DNA of 64,000 nt from Ectocarpus siliculosus (GCA_000310025.1 FN649743.1:2616240-2680239); one strand, 5' to 3'. Positions 47,871 through 59,545 are shown, counted from the first letter of the stretch. Translations and numbers: made by a program. Notes: generated by a model from the sequence alone, not told the origin.

Positions 47871-49524
47871 CGGTTTACTTACGTTGTTACCAAAGAGTAA
47901 AAAAGTCCATGCGCAGACCCAAGCCGAAGGCGACATGCGGCCCCCAACAGGGGCCCCCCTGGAGGGCCCGCCGCCCGGGCAGGGCCCTCTCCCCGGAGGA
48001 GACCGCGGAGCGAAAAAAATGGGCTCTTCCGTATAAAAATCAACCAAATATATAGCGTAGAAGTGCCAATTATTGTGTTTTTCACGTGTGTGTTTTGATG
48101 GCAGATTATGTCTCTTTCTAGCACCAGCCCCCAAGGAAAAAAATTCGCCTCTGGCGAAAGAAAAGGGCCGCAAAAAAATTCGTCGAAAAGATGCGGCCCA
48201 AATTTTTTCTTGCGGCAAGCCGCAGATTGGCCCCCGGGGATCCTGCGCTGAGAACATATTTTCGAAGGAATCTGCGACCCCGCAGGGCCGCAGGGCCTTT
48301 TTTACTCTCTGGTTGTTACCATGACAAATCGGAATTTACCGTTCCGATCCAAATCGTTGCCTCACATAGGTTTTGCCGCCACCACCCAAATCATTACCGA
48401 ACAGATTGCATTGCCCCATTACCGAACCAAAAATCACCGCGCTATAATCGCAGGCGTTTGTACCTTAACCGCAAGATTGGTAGAACCCAATTAACCTGTG
48501 CGGTGCATTACCGTAAGCAAGAGATACTTCCTCTGTCGTCGCTAGGCCTACGGGGAACCACACGGCACTGAGATGGTGGAGGACGGGGGTTGAATCTCTT
48601 CTATAGCCTGGTTGAAAGATCCGGCACATGTTGTAGATAGGCTACCTACATACATTATGGTGTTTGCCTTTTCATTTTTTTAACTGATGATGGTATCATT
48701 GTAGCTGGCGTCAGCAGGCGAGTGAATCCAGGATGTTGCAGCGGCGTAAAAAAATCGCGTTGGTAGGCGCCGGCTCAGACTTTGCTGGCACCGCTGTGAG
48801 CCACGCCGTTCCTCCGCCAGGGTTGTCTACCTCCTCCGCTTCCGTGTTCACTGTGTTTGTGGGCATACCCATGCGGCTGCTCGTGTGTGTACAAGTCCTC
48901 ATCACCAGCTGTGATACTGGGGGCTCCATGGGTGAAATGCGGGAAGAGGTTTGGGGGTGTGCTATCTTACCACCGGCGTGACGACTTCTTCTGTACTGGC
49001 GGCGTTTTCTGCCTCGCCCAGTTAATTTTATCTCTCTGGGCTTGGTTTGGTGGTGATCTGTTCCTGTTCAGTTTTTTCGTTTGGGTTGGGGGGCATGCAA
49101 AGCTTGGTCCGCGCCTTTTCGCGTGGGAAAACTTTTCGCCCAAACATCGTGGCCATTTATTAGCGTCGAAGAGCGCAGAAGAAGCGAAGATAGTGGATAG
49201 ATGCATCGGGGAACGGATCGTATGGTGGAAGAAGTGCAGGGAGTTTCCATCGATTGCTGTTGTCGTCCTGAGACTCGGATGGATCTAAACCGCCGTTTTC
49301 TGTTCTCCCGCGCTTGTTTGCTCTGCGCTAGCCAGCGTTATTGGGGTAGTTTTCGATTTTTCAGGGCGCTGATTGGAGCGCCCTCCATGGCAAGGAAACA
49401 TTAATTATTTGGGTACACGCGCACAACATGCAGGGTAAGCTTGTTTGCCAGGGACCGCCTCCCGATACCCCTCACAACGGACAACTTCCGCCCTCCGCCT
49501 TTCGCACCTCCCACACGTGGACAG

Positions 49525-52500
49525 ATGCTGCGGACGCGATGGGCGACATTTGCCGTGCTCGCCCTGTTCATCATCCGTTCCGGGGAAGGTGTGAATATTG
49601 ACTGTTGTTCTGGGACCCCCAATAGGCGGTTAGCTACTGTAGTTACCTCTGAGGAGTGCACGACGCGTTGTCGGTTATTGCAACCCCGGGATGTTTTTTG
49701 TTTTTGGCGTGTCACTACGATGTGGATGCACCCGAGGGCTTCTGAACCATGCCCTCGGTGCCGACGGTAAGCGGGGAGCGCTGGTGTGAAGTCCTCAAGG
49801 CGTGCAGTTATTTGCTGACACGTGAGGACCAGCCGCATCGGAGTGCCGCCGCATGTTGTTGTTGTTGTGGTGGTTCGTGAGATGTAAAATTGCGTCCAGA
49901 CCCCCATCCGGTACATGTTCCGTACTGTTCCAAGCAAAGAAACGATGTCAACGGCGGCGTCAGGGTGACCCAAGAATTACGTGGTTAGAACATCCGCGCT
50001 ACTTGGTACTCGCGATACTCAGCAAGAACCGTCTGCAGTAAGCCGCAAAAAAGCACCTTTGCTTCCACCAGAGAACAGCGGATACGCCCTTGGCCGATGG
50101 ACGTACGTATGTGGAACGAGACGTTTCGATGGGCTGTTTGGTGGGGCTAAAGCGCAAACGTGGGGCGGTGCCTTTTGCACGCGATTCGTGCTGCTGCTTG
50201 GAGGATTTGGATGTTCCGAAGTTGTGTTTTCTTTCTCGACTTGCGCGCACCGAACAACTGTATCCAAGCGGATGAGAGGTGCACATACGACCGGGAGACG
50301 ACCCGCACCAGAATTTTAATTCCCTTCACGCGAATCGGGGCCGTGGCTCGCTTAGTAGCGACCTGCAATCGTACATGCGTTTTTTCTACTTTCACATCAC
50401 ACGCGACAGCCACTCCGAGCCGACGATGCCGCGATGTAAAAATCCGTCGTTCGACTGCAGCACAGTCCATCCGCCGAGCTGCCTTAGTGCATGGACAACG
50501 GGATTTGTTTTCATGCTGGCGAAGCGATCCGGGGCGAGCCGATTGGCAAACCCCTTTACCTGCATGCCTATACTTGCGCAGTTACCTTTGAATCCGGCTT
50601 TGGAGGCGGATATTTCATATGACCACGTTTGTTTCTCCACTTCCTTCACGTTTTTCGACCGCTAGTGCTTCGACCCGCTGACCCAAGATTAACCCAAACC
50701 TTCGCCTTCCTTCTCGTGCGACCCACCAGCACAAGGGGATCCTCCCGGAGGTGAGGTCTGTCTTCTGCCAGACAGAAAAGGGGGGAAAGGGGGCCGCCAC
50801 CAGCGTTTTCTGAAGCGACAGACCCTTTGCCCACATTGCAGTCTATCAAGCGACTGTCTCGCGAGCGCGTCCGTGCCTAGTTCTTGGAGCACGAAGTCTA
50901 TCAACTCCTAGATTGGAGCACTTTCTTTCATGGGCGTGATTCTCCTCCTCAAGTACCGGCAGGATTCCTTCTGTCGCTGGAAGCCCAGCGCTCAAGGTTC
51001 AGTTGTTGCTTTGACATCGTCGGAGCGTTTCGTTGTGCCTAGAGGTACGGCGCCTGGCGAACGACCCACACGTGTCAGTGCAGCTAATGTAGATTCTCTG
51101 ATCAACTTCGGGCTCTGATGGCGACCGTCGCCTGTTCTTGGTCAAGCACCCGGTGTCGTTTTCGACGTCGCAATCTCCTACCGCAACGGTGCTGGTTGAG
51201 GGCTATCTGTTGTGTGGCTTTCACCTTGAAGAAAATGTGGCTTTCCATCTTGTGCGTAAACGGCTCAGGCGTCCTTGCGGACAGCATCACGGAACAGCGC
51301 AGGGATGTCCTCCCACCTCATGCCGATGCTCCCAGGTCACAACCATGCCGAGCGTACTTTCCGGCAGGCCGCTGCTGTTTTTTCCAGAACGAAGCCCTAC
51401 GCCCGATCCCCACACATCCAGTGAATGCACGGCACGGCAGACGACTAAACCAACGCCCGACCTCCCACCTCGTGTTTGTCTCGCTTGTGTTTTGTCGAAG
51501 CCACCCCTTCAGGGCCTCCCACACCCACGCCCGTTGGCGACTCAGTAGGTCAGAGGGGGGAGCGATAAGGGTTAAGGGGCCTCCTGCCAGGCGGCAAATC
51601 ATGGGAGGAGGCGCCCCCAACGCTGTTGCTCCGCAGAAAAAAAGGAAACGGGTACCTTTGGTGCCGTCGTTGTGGTCTGTCCCCGTCAAGCAACAGTTCC
51701 GCGGGCGCCTCCTTACCTCTTTCGTGTCGCTCCGAGGTCTACGCCCTAACATTGGGCACCACCTAGCAGAAATATTTGACGCAAGTAGCATGCGTTTTTC
51801 CTCCCTGTACTTGGTAGAGACCACCGGGTGCAGGAAGGACAGCCCCCGCCCCACGACGCTACAACGGTTCCCGGCATTTAATGTTCGAAGCTTGGTGTTC
51901 AGCGGGGGGGGGGGGTAAGCTCTGTCTTTGGCAGAAGGTTAACTACACTACATTTTTTTGTTGTCAACGAGAGGTTTTCGTAATGATAACCGTCGACGGA
52001 GAAGCTGTTCAAGGGAAGACGGGGCCGGGGGGCGGCTAAAGCATCGGCGGTCTCCGACGAGAGGACTCGCGAACGCTCGCTCTAACGCCCTGCTGCTGCA
52101 GTAGCCCCACCAGATCTCCTGTTCGCACCTTTGCAACCGCACTCGTGCCTTTACCAGCTGAACCCATCGCCCCTTCTCCTCCTTTCGCTATGTTTTTCCA
52201 GGACCACTGCCTACACTATTGCCAACGGTGACTACGTCAGCACCAATGGGTACGCCAGCACCAATGCGTACGCCAGGACCAATGCGTACGCCAGGACCAA
52301 TGCGTACGCCAGGACCAATGCCTACGCCAGGACCAATGCCTACGCCAGGACCAATGCCTACGCCAGGACCAATGCCTACGCCAGGACCAATGCCTACGCC
52401 AGGACCAGTGCCTACGCCAGGACCAATGCCTACGCCAGGACCAATGCCTACGCCAGGACCAATGCCTACGCCAGGACCAATGCCTACGCCAGGACCAAAG

Positions 52501-54703
52501 GTGCCGCCTACGCCTGCCCCAACGCCTACGCAAGAACCCGCGGTGCTGAGTACGGATGACACTTCGGACAATGGCGGCAGCAGCACCACCAACGATGACC
52601 AGGCCAGTACCGACCGGGACATCACGAACGAAGGCGACGACGACGGAGCGGTGGTTGCCGCAAGTGACGCCTCCGACTCAGAATGTAAGTGCCTCACGGC
52701 CTCGCGCCACATAGACGCAACATACCCACCCAAGGAGACGCCTCTCGAATGCACCTCCGCCGACGAGCTGCTGTATGGGCACCTTGCCGTCGTTACGTCT
52801 GCCGCTGTCTTTGCAGTCGCTCCGTGGGCTCACCGTTCTATTAACTGGCACCGTTGTGAAGGGTCTGAGTTCCGTTGGTTCACCTAGCCCCGGGGCTCAA
52901 TATTGGCATAGGTTGTAAAAACACACACTGCCATTTTCCTGGCGAGAAAGGCAAACGGCCTGGAACGCGAGTTGCACAGTACAGGCGGATTTTTTCGATG
53001 CCATGTTTACATCCTGAAATCGATTGCCCCCCCCCCCCCCCCCCCCCCCCCGTTATGNNNNNNNNNNNNNNNNNNNNNNNNNNNNNNNNNNNNNNNNNNN
53101 NNNNNNNNNNNNNNNNNNNNNNNNNNNNNNNNNNNNNNNNNNNNNNNNNNNNNNNNNGGACGGGATTTCCCCGGACCGGGGGGTTTTTTTGGGCCCCATT
53201 TTTACCCCCCAAAAGGGTTTCCCCCCCCCCCCCCCCCCCCCCCCGGTGTATGTGACCGGGGTTGGGTTTTCGTCGCTTGGCAACGACGTTGAAAAACAAG
53301 CCGATCGCTTTGTGAGCTCGACAACCAGGTTACCGCTTTTTTTTTGTTATATTTTTTTTGCGGTAATCCTAATGGTGGTGGAGTAGATTGTGTTGTGCGG
53401 GGTCGAGAACCCTCACGCCGCACAGGGGATGATCGCACCACGTTGTGTTAAAATTGCCAAGCTCCCTCGAGGCAGTTTCACGGTGCTTAAAACTCTGAAA
53501 GTAGAAGCACCAGAATATATATTAAGTCGTTCGCAGCTGTCATCCATTGCAAGGAGGCAAACACATTCTGCCACACACCCTTAGCACGATGCAGCGCACT
53601 CTCCATGCGACTCGCCGAACACCTCACGGCGCTTCGCGCTTGGTGATGTGAGAGCCTGGTCCGGTGAGAACCCGGCGTGCTCCGTCCCGGCTTTGTAGGG
53701 ATGCGAGGTCAATGGCCAAACGACTACGGCAAGCACGACTTTGAGTACACCCCCCCCCCCCCAGTGTATTCTCGATGGAAACAAGCCGATGTGTATATAT
53801 ATTGCAAGATCTCGACAACCCCATGCGAAAGCGGTTTGCGGTGCATCCATTTTACATCTTCATCTTCAGGCATGGTCACGCAACGTGCGCCGCACGCGCA
53901 GCGCGAGATTGGAAGCTGGGCTGTCCATGCGGACGGGAGAGTGCACAGGGCACTCATCCCAAGGCCTAGGCTCTCAGACCCGTCGTCGCTGGCAGTTTCC
54001 TTGTGCCGACCGCTTTTTTGGCCCAGAGGACTAGAACGCCCGCACACCCCGTCCCCACCAATGATTGTCGCCGTAGCATATTTCGTGTGGGATACAACCA
54101 AGCAACGCTGCCACTTTTTTTCCTCAGGCTGCGTAGCACCCCAACTGAAAGTTGGCAACATGACGACGGGGGGGAAACACCTCAACATGGCTCAACGGAA
54201 GCCCCGTTACTTTAGACACTTTCCCGCGAAGCTGTCTTCTGTCCACAGGTCGGATACAGCTCGGCAGGGGCTCTAAGGCTGTGCCGCGCGTTGAGCAAGT
54301 GCAAGGTTGTCCAGACGTGGGATATGCGCATGTTGATGGTACCGGGGTTTGCGCTCAAAGTCCGCACGCGACCGTTATCTCGTACACAAAACTCGTGGGT
54401 CTTTTGACGCTTCTGAAGGAGAAACCATCTGTTTTACAGGGCTGGGGTTTTTAAAACGCGAGAATCCCTGCTGCAAGAGCGTGCATTCGCTTAACTGCCC
54501 GGCGGGCTCTTTTTCCCCAACTCTTGTTTCTCACACCAGCTTCCACGACTGGAGTCGTCGCGCTCTCGGTCATCCTGGCTGCTTTGGTGCTGGGAAATGC
54601 AGTTTGGCTCGCGTGTTGCCTCCGCAGGCGCAAACCTCCTCCGACTCCGCCCGCGGGCGGCCATGGCGCCACTGAAGACGTCGAGGTGGGCCGCCTTCGG
54701 TGA
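49525..54703 (+). CDS. Gene D: membrane protein with hexapeptide-repeat stalk (paralogue of C)
   Basis: Predicted type I membrane protein. Exon 49525-49766 starts at an ATG with a signal peptide ([15 protein letters not shown]) followed by a cysteine-rich segment (CCSGTP, EECTTRC, CPRC) and ends in phase 2. Exon 52202-52684 has 14 hexapeptide repeats of the MPTPGP type, then an acidic Thr/Asp region. Exon 54540-54703 has the helix [20 protein letters not shown], the basic stop [13 protein letters not shown] and end GRLR. The last two exons join in phase 1. The phase-2 end of exon 1 means that at least one exon between 49767 and 52201 has not been found. The stalk is probably extended and O-glycosylated. 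The stop TGA lies in a CTTCGGTGAGT context that could also serve as a splice donor. Confidence 0.6.
51118..51918 (+). CDS. Long uncertain ORF inside the gene D intron region, 266 codons
   Basis: An ATG-started frame stays open for 266 codons ([15 protein letters not shown] at the start, ending in a poly-Gly run coded by a G homopolymer). The same stretch is open for 136 codons in another plus frame and 178 codons on the minus strand, so the openness may reflect low stop frequency in GC-rich DNA. Gene D lacks an exon between 49767 and 52201 and part of this stretch could hold it, but no phase-consistent exon with the family's cysteine pattern was found. Confidence 0.2.
   Translation: MATVACSWSSTRCRFRRRNLLPQRCWLRAICCVAFTLKKMWLSILCVNGSGVLADSITEQRRDVLPPHADAPRSQPCRAYFPAGRCCFFQNEALRPIPTHPVNARHGRRLNQRPTSHLVFVSLVFCRSHPFRASHTHARWRLSRSEGGAIRVKGPPARRQIMGGGAPNAVAPQKKRKRVPLVPSLWSVPVKQQFRGRLLTSFVSLRGLRPNIGHHLAEIFDASSMRFSSLYLVETTGCRKDSPRPTTLQRFPAFNVRSLVFSGGGG
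52246..52497. repeat. 18-base coding minisatellite, 14 units
   Basis: The unit ATGCCTACGCCAGGACCA codes Met-Pro-Thr-Pro-Gly-Pro. By translation the units are one MGTPAP, three MRTPGP, five MPTPGP, one VPTPGP and four more MPTPGP. Near-perfect copies point to recent expansion. The repeat length is a multiple of three, so length changes keep the frame of gene D. Long ORFs on the opposite strand here are artefacts of the repeat. Confidence 0.95.
53058..53157. other. Assembly gap of 100 N
   Basis: A run of exactly 100 N, the conventional size for a gap of unknown length. It lies beside long C homopolymers (53028-53051 and 53220-53244), so the sequence next to it is also doubtful. It falls in the intron between the repeat exon and the last exon of gene D. 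Confidence 0.98.
53215..53765 (-). repeat. Repeat R2, copy 2, opposite orientation
   Basis: Reverse complement of the 27.0-27.5 kb copy: TGTTGTGCGGGGTCGAGAAC, then GTTCTCACCGGACC inverted, and TAGGGATGCGAGGTCAATGG near 53697. It is bounded by long C homopolymers on both sides, and the left one abuts the assembly gap. Short heads of the same element occur near 36000 and 59450. Confidence 0.75.
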
Positions 54704-55608
54704 GTATCGTACGACCAATACTGGCGTATACATTGTGTGTCCATGCGCATGGTGGGAGAGGGCTGCAGTTGTTCGTGTGGGCATCCCGGACACGCGAAAA
54801 GCGTCGAGTGGTTTGCACGTCGCTGACCACGGTTGTAACTTCCTCGCCGAACCTGTCAGGGGTACCTACCGCAGGCGCAAGAGTGGATAGTTGCTGAGCT
54901 CGACGCAAGGGAAGCCGTCCAACCATCCCTTCTTCGTCATCAATCTCTTTCCGAATAGAGCTGCAGTTCCCTATGGGCACCTGCTGAACGCGATGAGCAA
55001 TGGGATACAACTGCTGCGTTTAATGGTCCGCTCATGTTTCTCGCGCAGAGCAGGTGGCGTTTGAGGTTGTTCCGAAACTTCAAAATTTTAGTGTTCGCTG
55101 CGTTGTGTCGTGCATGGAACGAACACGAAGCGTCGCGATGAACATCCCCATGTTGAAGTATAGCACTAGACGCCCCCATACAGCTCATACCTGTCGCAAC
55201 AAATTCGGATGGGTGGACGGGGGCTACTATACAGGCGGGAACAGCGGTCTTCCCCGTTGGCAGTAGGGCTGAGAAGGACGGCACGTACGGTTTCCTGTGT
55301 GGTGAAATTGGAGATATACTGCGAATCCCAACCAATTCCTGCGCAGGCTGCTGAATAATTTGAAGATTGTTTTTGGAACATTCAAATGGTATATATTTTG
55401 TCAGCGATGCCCCTTAAATTCCTCAACATTTTCCTGTACAGTTTGGCCTGTCGGTACTTGTGTGGAGTGGGCGGACAGGCACTATTGAACAAGACTAGCA
55501 CGTCATCGCGTGTACGATTATATTGTGTGCATTCGTCTACGACACAAGTGTGTTTGGGACGGGATCGGCAGTCAGTAACAGCTGTTCGTCAACGGCGTCA
55601 GCGCGTTC

Positions 55609-56854
55609 ATGGTTGGATTGTTCCTCAACAAGTGTCTTGCGTTTTGGTTGGCGTTTCGCTTCACTGTCGTGCCCGGCATCTTGCACCGCAGGAGGGACCT
55701 CGACACTGAGCACACCAGGCGCGTCAACGCTGAGACCCTGATTCATCGGTCGAGCGGTGGCGGGCTACGCCCTGGCGTCTTCCCCAGCGTCGGCGATGTG
55801 TACCAGCACGTGGGGCACCTGGCGGATGACGCGCTCGCGTGGACCGAGAAAGCCTTCGCCGTCGGAGGGTCCCGCCAGACCTGGTACGGGACGACACGGA
55901 GTGTCCTGTACAACACTTTCCTGGTCTGCAGGGAGGAGGTGCAGCGGTGCTTGGACGAGAGGCTCCAGATCCTGTCGGCATTCCTGGGCAACGCCGAGCC
56001 CATCCTGCTGTCGGCCGGCGACGAGAAGAGCCTGGACCCGCAGTACGTGCTGTACGAGTGCCTCTGCAGGAAGTACCGGACGATCGTATCGACGGAGCCA
56101 GACCGCATGGATGAGCTAGCTCGGCTTATCCTTCAGCGCTGCGGGGAGCCTGCGGACAGGGGCCTCGCCAACGAGATCACCTCTGGCGCCACGTGGCCTT
56201 CCTTCGAGGCCCTCATGAAGAACTACTTGCTGGTTTTCGTCGAGGTGTGCTAACATGATGACTTTGTTTCTGACGAGGCAAGGCTTTTTCTGTGAGTCGA
56301 ACGTCGTGGCGACAAGGAAGAGTGAATTTGGCTGAATGATTCGCACTGCGCGACTAGGGCGATTTCTTGAATCGAGGGGGCGGCATGCCTCACGAACAAG
56401 GACCGTCTCCAATTTCGCTGCACGGCCCCTCCGGGTGAACACCTCTCAACGTATCTTCTTTGGCACATCGTTCCTGAAGACAGATGCCTCGACGCTTTTG
56501 TCCACCTTCAACGTGTTGAATCTATTTCCGGTCCGCACAAAACGATGGGTTTGTTCACTCCAGCTGATGAGGTCAATCTAAAAGTGTACCGTTACGTTTC
56601 GCAACAACCAACCGTTACGTTTCGCAACGTGTCCGGCCCATGAAACGCAGATGGCCCTCCAGAAGCCCGGCATCGACTTCGAGGACAGCTTGGGGGATAA
56701 CGTTGCGTTCGACCCGGCGGAACACTGCGACTTGGCCCCATACTCCAGAGCACCTACGGCGCAACACTGCAGCATCGTCTTCCCGTCAATACGTCCTCAA
56801 GAGGCCCACCCGCACTCCAACGCCAAGATCGGCGTTGTGCGTGTCCCCGCCTAA
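55609..56854 (+). CDS. Gene F: unrecognised 279-residue protein with GrpE-like tail (paralogue of E)
   Basis: Exons 55609-56244 (212 codons from ATG) and 56651-56854 (67 codons with stop) join in phase 0. The first 23 residues are hydrophobic with Lys and Arg (LFLNKCLAFWLAF), like a signal anchor or organelle signal. Then comes a helical body sharing DALAWTEKA, VLYNTFLVCREEVQRCLDER and LLSAGDE with gene E. The last exon has GDNVAFDPAEHCDLAP, CSIVFPSIRP and AKIGVVRVP. The FDPxxH then strand then VVRVP order fits the GrpE C-terminal beta domain, but the long coiled coil of GrpE is not evident, so this stays a hypothesis. Position just downstream of gene D mirrors E behind C. An alternative is that coding starts from an upstream exon spliced at 55692. 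Confidence 0.65.
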
Positions 56855-57568
56855 ACCTCCTGAAAATATTGCGATGGGGGGGTACCCAACCACGGAGCAG
56901 AGTCGTGTCGGAGGCCAGCTGATCTTGGTTGTCCTGCCGACCTGCGGTAGGAAGGCACGAGTAGTGTGCGCGGGTGGTTTTGTGCCTTTTGCGCATGCTG
57001 CTGTATTCCCTGTTTGTTTCTTACGGAGGTGAACGTAACACCACAGCTTGATCCGCCGCAGTGCAACCGACGAGGCCCACATCAGAACAACTGGAAGGAA
57101 AGCATTGATGTAACTTGTTTTTCAATAACTGTTTGAGGATCTGCCTCAGGAGTTTGTTGCGAAATGCGGACACGCTGCTGTTTTTGGTAACCCCCAGAGG
57201 GATATAAGATTCTGAGCGCCACGTGAAGGCGAAGATCGGTGGGTGCCCTAGTACATAGCTCGACTTTGATATTTAATGTAGCGTTTTTCTACGTGTTTCA
57301 TGTGGTGACGAATTCAGTCATCTTTAGGTTAAGAACAAGTGCTTGGGTTTGCGCGGGCGCAGGGAATGCTCTTCAAATCTTTTTGCAGCCTCTCGGTGTT
57401 CTAACGTTGGTACACGAAGGAGCGACGTCGATGCCATGGAGGCGTTTTTCGAAGGCAAATACGTTGTTGCTACAAGCAACCATTCAAAAGCGTGTAACCT
57501 AGGTTAATGCTCGATGTTTCCATTGTTGTTTGGAGTCTGACCTCACGAGTTGTCGTTTCGCTGGCTTG

Positions 57569-57738
57569 TTATGTACTGGAAAGCGATATCTGCGCTTGCT
57601 CGCCGGGGCTCCACGATTCAAGTCCGTTCGTGTCGCTGTATTTAGCACTATACGCCGCCGAGCCGAGGTCGTGTGCGTTACCTTCTTCCGGAAAGTCATC
57701 AACGAGGACATATTTGCCCTCTGCCGGGTGTATGTAGT
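57569..57738 (-). CDS. Possible terminal exon, unrecognised
   Basis: A minus-strand acceptor (CCACTGTAG, phase 1) is followed by YIHPAEGKYVLVDDFPEEG, then AHDLGSAAYSAKYSDTNG and WSPGEQAQISLSST, ending in TAA at 57569. The composition is strongly protein-like. A donor-like GGTAAC lies within it, so it may be two pieces. No neighbouring exon of the same gene was found. Confidence 0.35.
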
Positions 57739-59444
57739 CTACAGTGGTAGACACTTAGACACAGAGAGTGGGGTGACCGTAGTACGAGCTCCCACTACCA
57801 CGCAAGAGTTGATTGATGAATTGGGTCGGATCAAGGGAAAGTGGAAATTGACAATGTGTCTACCTGCCTACATACATGTAGAATGTATTCATGTTTTCAC
57901 TTGACCGAAATTCTTAGTACCAACGGGGTCGAGTCAGGTATCTACTTGTACTTGGAACCCACAGGCCGTGTAGGTAGTACTGTAGCTTACGCGGTCCTGA
58001 TATAGGTGGGTGGGCCATGATTCTAGAATTCTGAACGCTCTGCGTGCAAGAGTCGATGGTGTAGCGAGGGATGCTCGAAATGCCGCGAGGCTACGAAGTC
58101 GGAGAATTGACACAGGAGAGAAATATTCGTTTGGTAGAATGCAGATATTATCCTGATCAACTACGCCAGACTGCTCAGACAATACAAGGCGACTCTCTAT
58201 TCGTTTTAGGTTGTAGTGTTCAGGGTACACGCACCTCCCACTCCGGCGAGTTATCGTCCGGGACGTATTTGGGTTATCTTCTTCGTGGATACGGCGGTCA
58301 TGATGACAACACGAGGGCTTTGGGAGGTATTGTCAGTCGAAACAACTCGTAGAACAGCTTCCGCGCCCACAGTAGTAAAGCCTCGATGGTACAGGGCTTG
58401 AGGGTTCCATAATTTCGAAATACGAAAACTTCGTCTGTATTCTATCACGCTTTCAGCAACTAACGGATGAAGCTTCGATATGTAAGTCTGACAACGAAAG
58501 AAAGTTGGGGAGTTTTTCACTCTTTTTGCAGTGTACGAATCACCATATACACAAGAAATGAAGGAGTATATGACCCAAGCTTGAAACAGCGCATGAAAGC
58601 ACCAAGGCGAGTTCTCCCTGGCAGGCGGTGAAAGCAGCGGCGGCGGCCATCGCCGGTACGGACGTACGGACACGTGAGAGGTGTGCGAAGAGAGGCGATA
58701 GCGTCGGCGTTCTTCAATGATCCATAACCTTTGAACTTGGCTCATATGGAAAGAACCATCGCATGAAAAGTAACCTCATCAGAGCTCGTGTGTGCGCTTT
58801 TCGTGCTGCATTGCTCGTGTAGACCGCTCTCAAGGTTACGCTTGCGTTTGTACGCCTCTCGCTTCGGTTCGACACGAAAACCTATCTATAAGTAGTCAAG
58901 CTGGAGTAAGCGAAAGTGTGTCATTGTGCTGGCGGCTTGTTTGTGTTTTCTTCTGTGCTGGGCCTGTATCTGTGCCTGCGGTGAACGCTAGCTACATCGG
59001 CATGAAAGCGGGTATTTCCATCTTGGTTTGCCAACAAGACGACCACCGCCGCCGTTGTACGTCGATGCCAGCGGACAGTGGCAATGCGATGGCGGTTTCA
59101 TTGTTCCTGTTACTGCAGTTGTTCTTTGTGTGTGCACAGTTGTTCCATCACACCACGAATCGATCCAACAGGGTACTGCACTCGCACTCAACGAATTGAT
59201 ATGGTCTGTCTCAGCAGTTTTTTCAAGTCGAGGCGTGTTCAGCTACTGCGTGTTGGACACTACATACACCGGTTCCATTCGCTCTTGGAATACTAGCAGA
59301 TGCCACGTCATTCTGTATGGATATGACAAGAACTGAAGCCCTGACACAACGCGAGGGGGGAGGAGCATTGACAACAGCAACATAGACAATACGATTTGGT
59401 GCAGACTCCGTTTTCGAAGTTATGGCACGCATCGGAACTTTCGC

Positions 59445-59545
59445 GAGGGGGGAAGGGAGGGGTGAACTCGTAGCCGTGCATTCCGTAGGCGTTAGACCAT
59501 TTGCCTATGTAGCATCTCTACTAAGCCGGGACGGTGCATAACTCT
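59445..59545 (+). repeat. Repeat R2, head fragment
   Basis: GAACTCGTAGCCGTGCATTC, GGCGTTAGACCATTTGCC and AAGCCGGGACGG match the start of the 27 kb copy with several changes. Confidence 0.55.

Larger units (their letters stand above)
44530..49520. other. Spacer between the two duplicated blocks
   Basis: Holds R3 copy 2, the SINE candidate and a GC-rich patch at 47940-48010. The 185-codon ORF at 46214-46771 starts at GTG within a donor-like AAAGGTGAGT and has no domain. The plus ORF at 48733 and its minus shadow are unsupported. Confidence 0.45.

Noticed and set aside
52188-52754. 188-codon minus-strand ORF with Gly-Val-Gly-Ile repeats, and a second one with Trp-Arg-Arg repeats
   Set aside because: Both are mirror frames of the 18-base repeat of gene D; a repeat whose unit is a multiple of three and lacks stops opens all frames.
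52875-53386. ORFs running through the N block and C homopolymers
   Set aside because: They contain unknown residues and poly-Pro or poly-Gly from homopolymers and have no coding evidence.
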